From an uncultured Christensenella sp. (GTDB taxonomy: Bacteria; Bacillota; Clostridia; Christensenellales; Borkfalkiaceae): 6,210 nt of DNA. Below the pieces are notes generated by a model. The model was not told the DNA's origin. It saw nothing but the letters and a program-made list of their open reading frames with translations, and did not search any database. The DNA is taken from NCBI GenBank assembly GCA_910579585.1, contig CAJTVA010000066.1:1-6210 (forward strand). The letters run 5' to 3'. This document shows positions 5,118 to 6,210 of this stretch, one piece after another. The position numbers and the translations under genes were made by a program. Within the stretch, counting starts at the first letter, position 1; each line of letters opens with the position of its first letter.

Positions 5118-6210
5118 ATGCAAAAAAATATTATCGTCGTGTTCGGCGGAGTTTCTAACGAAAACGAAGTGTCGGTAATCACCGGCACGATGGCAATAAA
5201 TATTTTAAAGAACGGCGGGCAGAGCGTCATACCCGTGTATATCGCGCAGGACGGCACGTTTTACTGCTCGGAAGAGCTTTCCGACGTGCAGAACTTCAAG
5301 GGCGAAAACTACCGCAGTTTTCCGCACGCTGCAATCGGTTGCGGCGGAGTCTATATCTTCAATAAAAAAGGCAGAATGAAGAAATTCCTCAAAGCCGACG
5401 CCGCGCTCAACTGTTGTCATGGCGGCGCGGGGGAGGGCGGCGCCGTCAGCGGGCTTTTCGAAACCGCCGATATTCCCCTTGCAGGCGCGGGGATATTCGA
5501 GTCTTCACTTTTTATGGATAAATATCTGACGAAGCTGATTTTATCCGCACTGAACGTAAAAACGGTGGAATATGCGTACATAAAAAGCCTGGAAGAAGTC
5601 GATTGCCCCCATAATATGCCGCAGTTTCCGCTTATCGTTAAGCCCGTAACCCTCGGTTCCAGTATAGGAGTGGAAAAGGTAAACAACTTAAAGGAACTTC
5701 AAAGCGCGGTTGAAACGGGGCTTATTTACGACAGTGCGGTTATAGTCGAAAAATATCTCGAAAACCGCCGTGAAATAAATTGCGCCGCATATTTTTATAA
5801 CGGAGAGGTCGTCACTTCGGAGTGTGAAGAAGCGTTTTCGGGCGGTGATATTTTAAGCTTCGAGGATAAGTATCAGGGCGGTGGCAAAAGTGTACTTCCC
5901 GCCGACCTTCCGCCTGAGATTTCCCGCACCGTCAAGGACACCACAAGGCGGGTCTACACCGACCTTAATATGCGCGGAATCGTCCGCTTCGACTACATAA
6001 TCAGCGGAAACAAGGTTTATTTAAGCGAAGTCAATACCGTGCCGGGGTCGCTTTCGTATTATCTTCTTTCCAGCGGTTTCAAGGACTTTTACGCAGTTTT
6101 AAACGCGGTAATCGAGCAAGCTATGCACGATTATAAAATAAAGAAGTCCAAAAAAATTCTTCATACGGGAATATTGGAAAACATCTCCTCTAAGCCCATA
6201 AAACTCGGCA
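5118..6210 (+). CDS. ddl: D-alanine--D-alanine ligase, 3' end cut by window
   Basis: This ATP-grasp ligase joins two D-alanines for peptidoglycan precursors. The frame is open from the ATG at 5118 to the window end: 364 complete codons with no stop, close to full length for the family. Motifs are VVFGGVSNENEVSVITG (7-23, with the substrate-binding Glu17), HGGAGEGG (101-108), MDKYLTK (133-139) and the ATP-binding KPVTLGSSIGV (175-185). RFDY carries Asp292, and EVNTVPGS carries Glu304 and Asn306, the metal-binding set. In the omega loop DKYQGG keeps the Lys-Tyr pair (251-252) seen in D-Ala-D-Ala rather than D-Ala-D-Lac enzymes. The loop lacks the usual YDYE lead-in and reads LSFEDKY. The start has a GGAGG site 9 nt upstream. 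It probably supplies the preceding MurF-like ligase. Confidence 0.93.
   Translation, partial: MQKNIIVVFGGVSNENEVSVITGTMAINILKNGGQSVIPVYIAQDGTFYCSEELSDVQNFKGENYRSFPHAAIGCGGVYIFNKKGRMKKFLKADAALNCCHGGAGEGGAVSGLFETADIPLAGAGIFESSLFMDKYLTKLILSALNVKTVEYAYIKSLEEVDCPHNMPQFPLIVKPVTLGSSIGVEKVNNLKELQSAVETGLIYDSAVIVEKYLENRREINCAAYFYNGEVVTSECEEAFSGGDILSFEDKYQGGGKSVLPADLPPEISRTVKDTTRRVYTDLNMRGIVRFDYIISGNKVYLSEVNTVPGSLSYYLLSSGFKDFYAVLNAVIEQAMHDYKIKKSKKILHTGILENISSKPIKLG

Noticed and set aside
5205..5686. Two minus-strand open frames inside ddl
   Set aside because: ddl is continuously open through this stretch with all of its ATP-grasp motifs; the opposite frames show no recognisable feature.

Overview
The window looks like chromosome of an anaerobic, low-to-mid GC Bacillota, most likely a Clostridia-type bacterium. 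The evidence is strong AAGGAG/GGAGG ribosome binding sites, consensus sigma-A promoter spacing, an FMN-riboswitch-controlled ECF-type riboflavin transporter, and a membrane-anchored MurF-like ligase next to a D-Ala-D-Ala ligase. No mobile element, CRISPR array, tRNA or rRNA was seen. The assignment is inference from gene content, not a taxonomic test.

Left part (1-1120), minus strand: a self-contained riboflavin-uptake unit. Reading leftwards from about 1120, it has a perfect TTGACA-17 bp-TATAAT promoter, a complete FMN (RFN) aptamer, an intrinsic terminator as expression platform, an AAGGAG site, ribU, and a terminator hairpin downstream of the gene. A 10-bp pairing between the aptamer's 5' strand and the terminator's 5' arm gives a readable antitermination model.

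Middle part (1170-4950), plus strand: a tightly packed, divergently transcribed operon tsaE-tsaB-rimI-alpha/beta hydrolase-murF-like. Neighbouring genes overlap or are separated by about 1 bp. TsaE and TsaB belong to the complex that makes the t6A37 modification of ANN-decoding tRNAs. RimI is the ribosomal-protein acetyltransferase that often travels with them. tsaD, often the next gene, is not here. The hydrolase has no ATG/GTG/TTG codon in the right place; an ATA codon sits at ideal distance from a good ribosome binding site. The MurF-like protein has a membrane domain where classical MurF has its UDP-substrate-binding domain.

Right part (4951-6210): a 167-bp gap holds a possible three-way-junction RNA/terminator and an inverted repeat that could hide the next ribosome binding site. 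It is followed by ddl, which runs off the window end. Ddl makes the D-Ala-D-Ala dipeptide that MurF-type ligases attach to the peptidoglycan precursor, so the last two genes form one pathway step pair.

The most promising items are the ATA start, the membrane-fused MurF-like ligase, the riboswitch antiterminator geometry and the two RNA structures before ddl. I saw no clear evidence for a wholly new multi-gene system.
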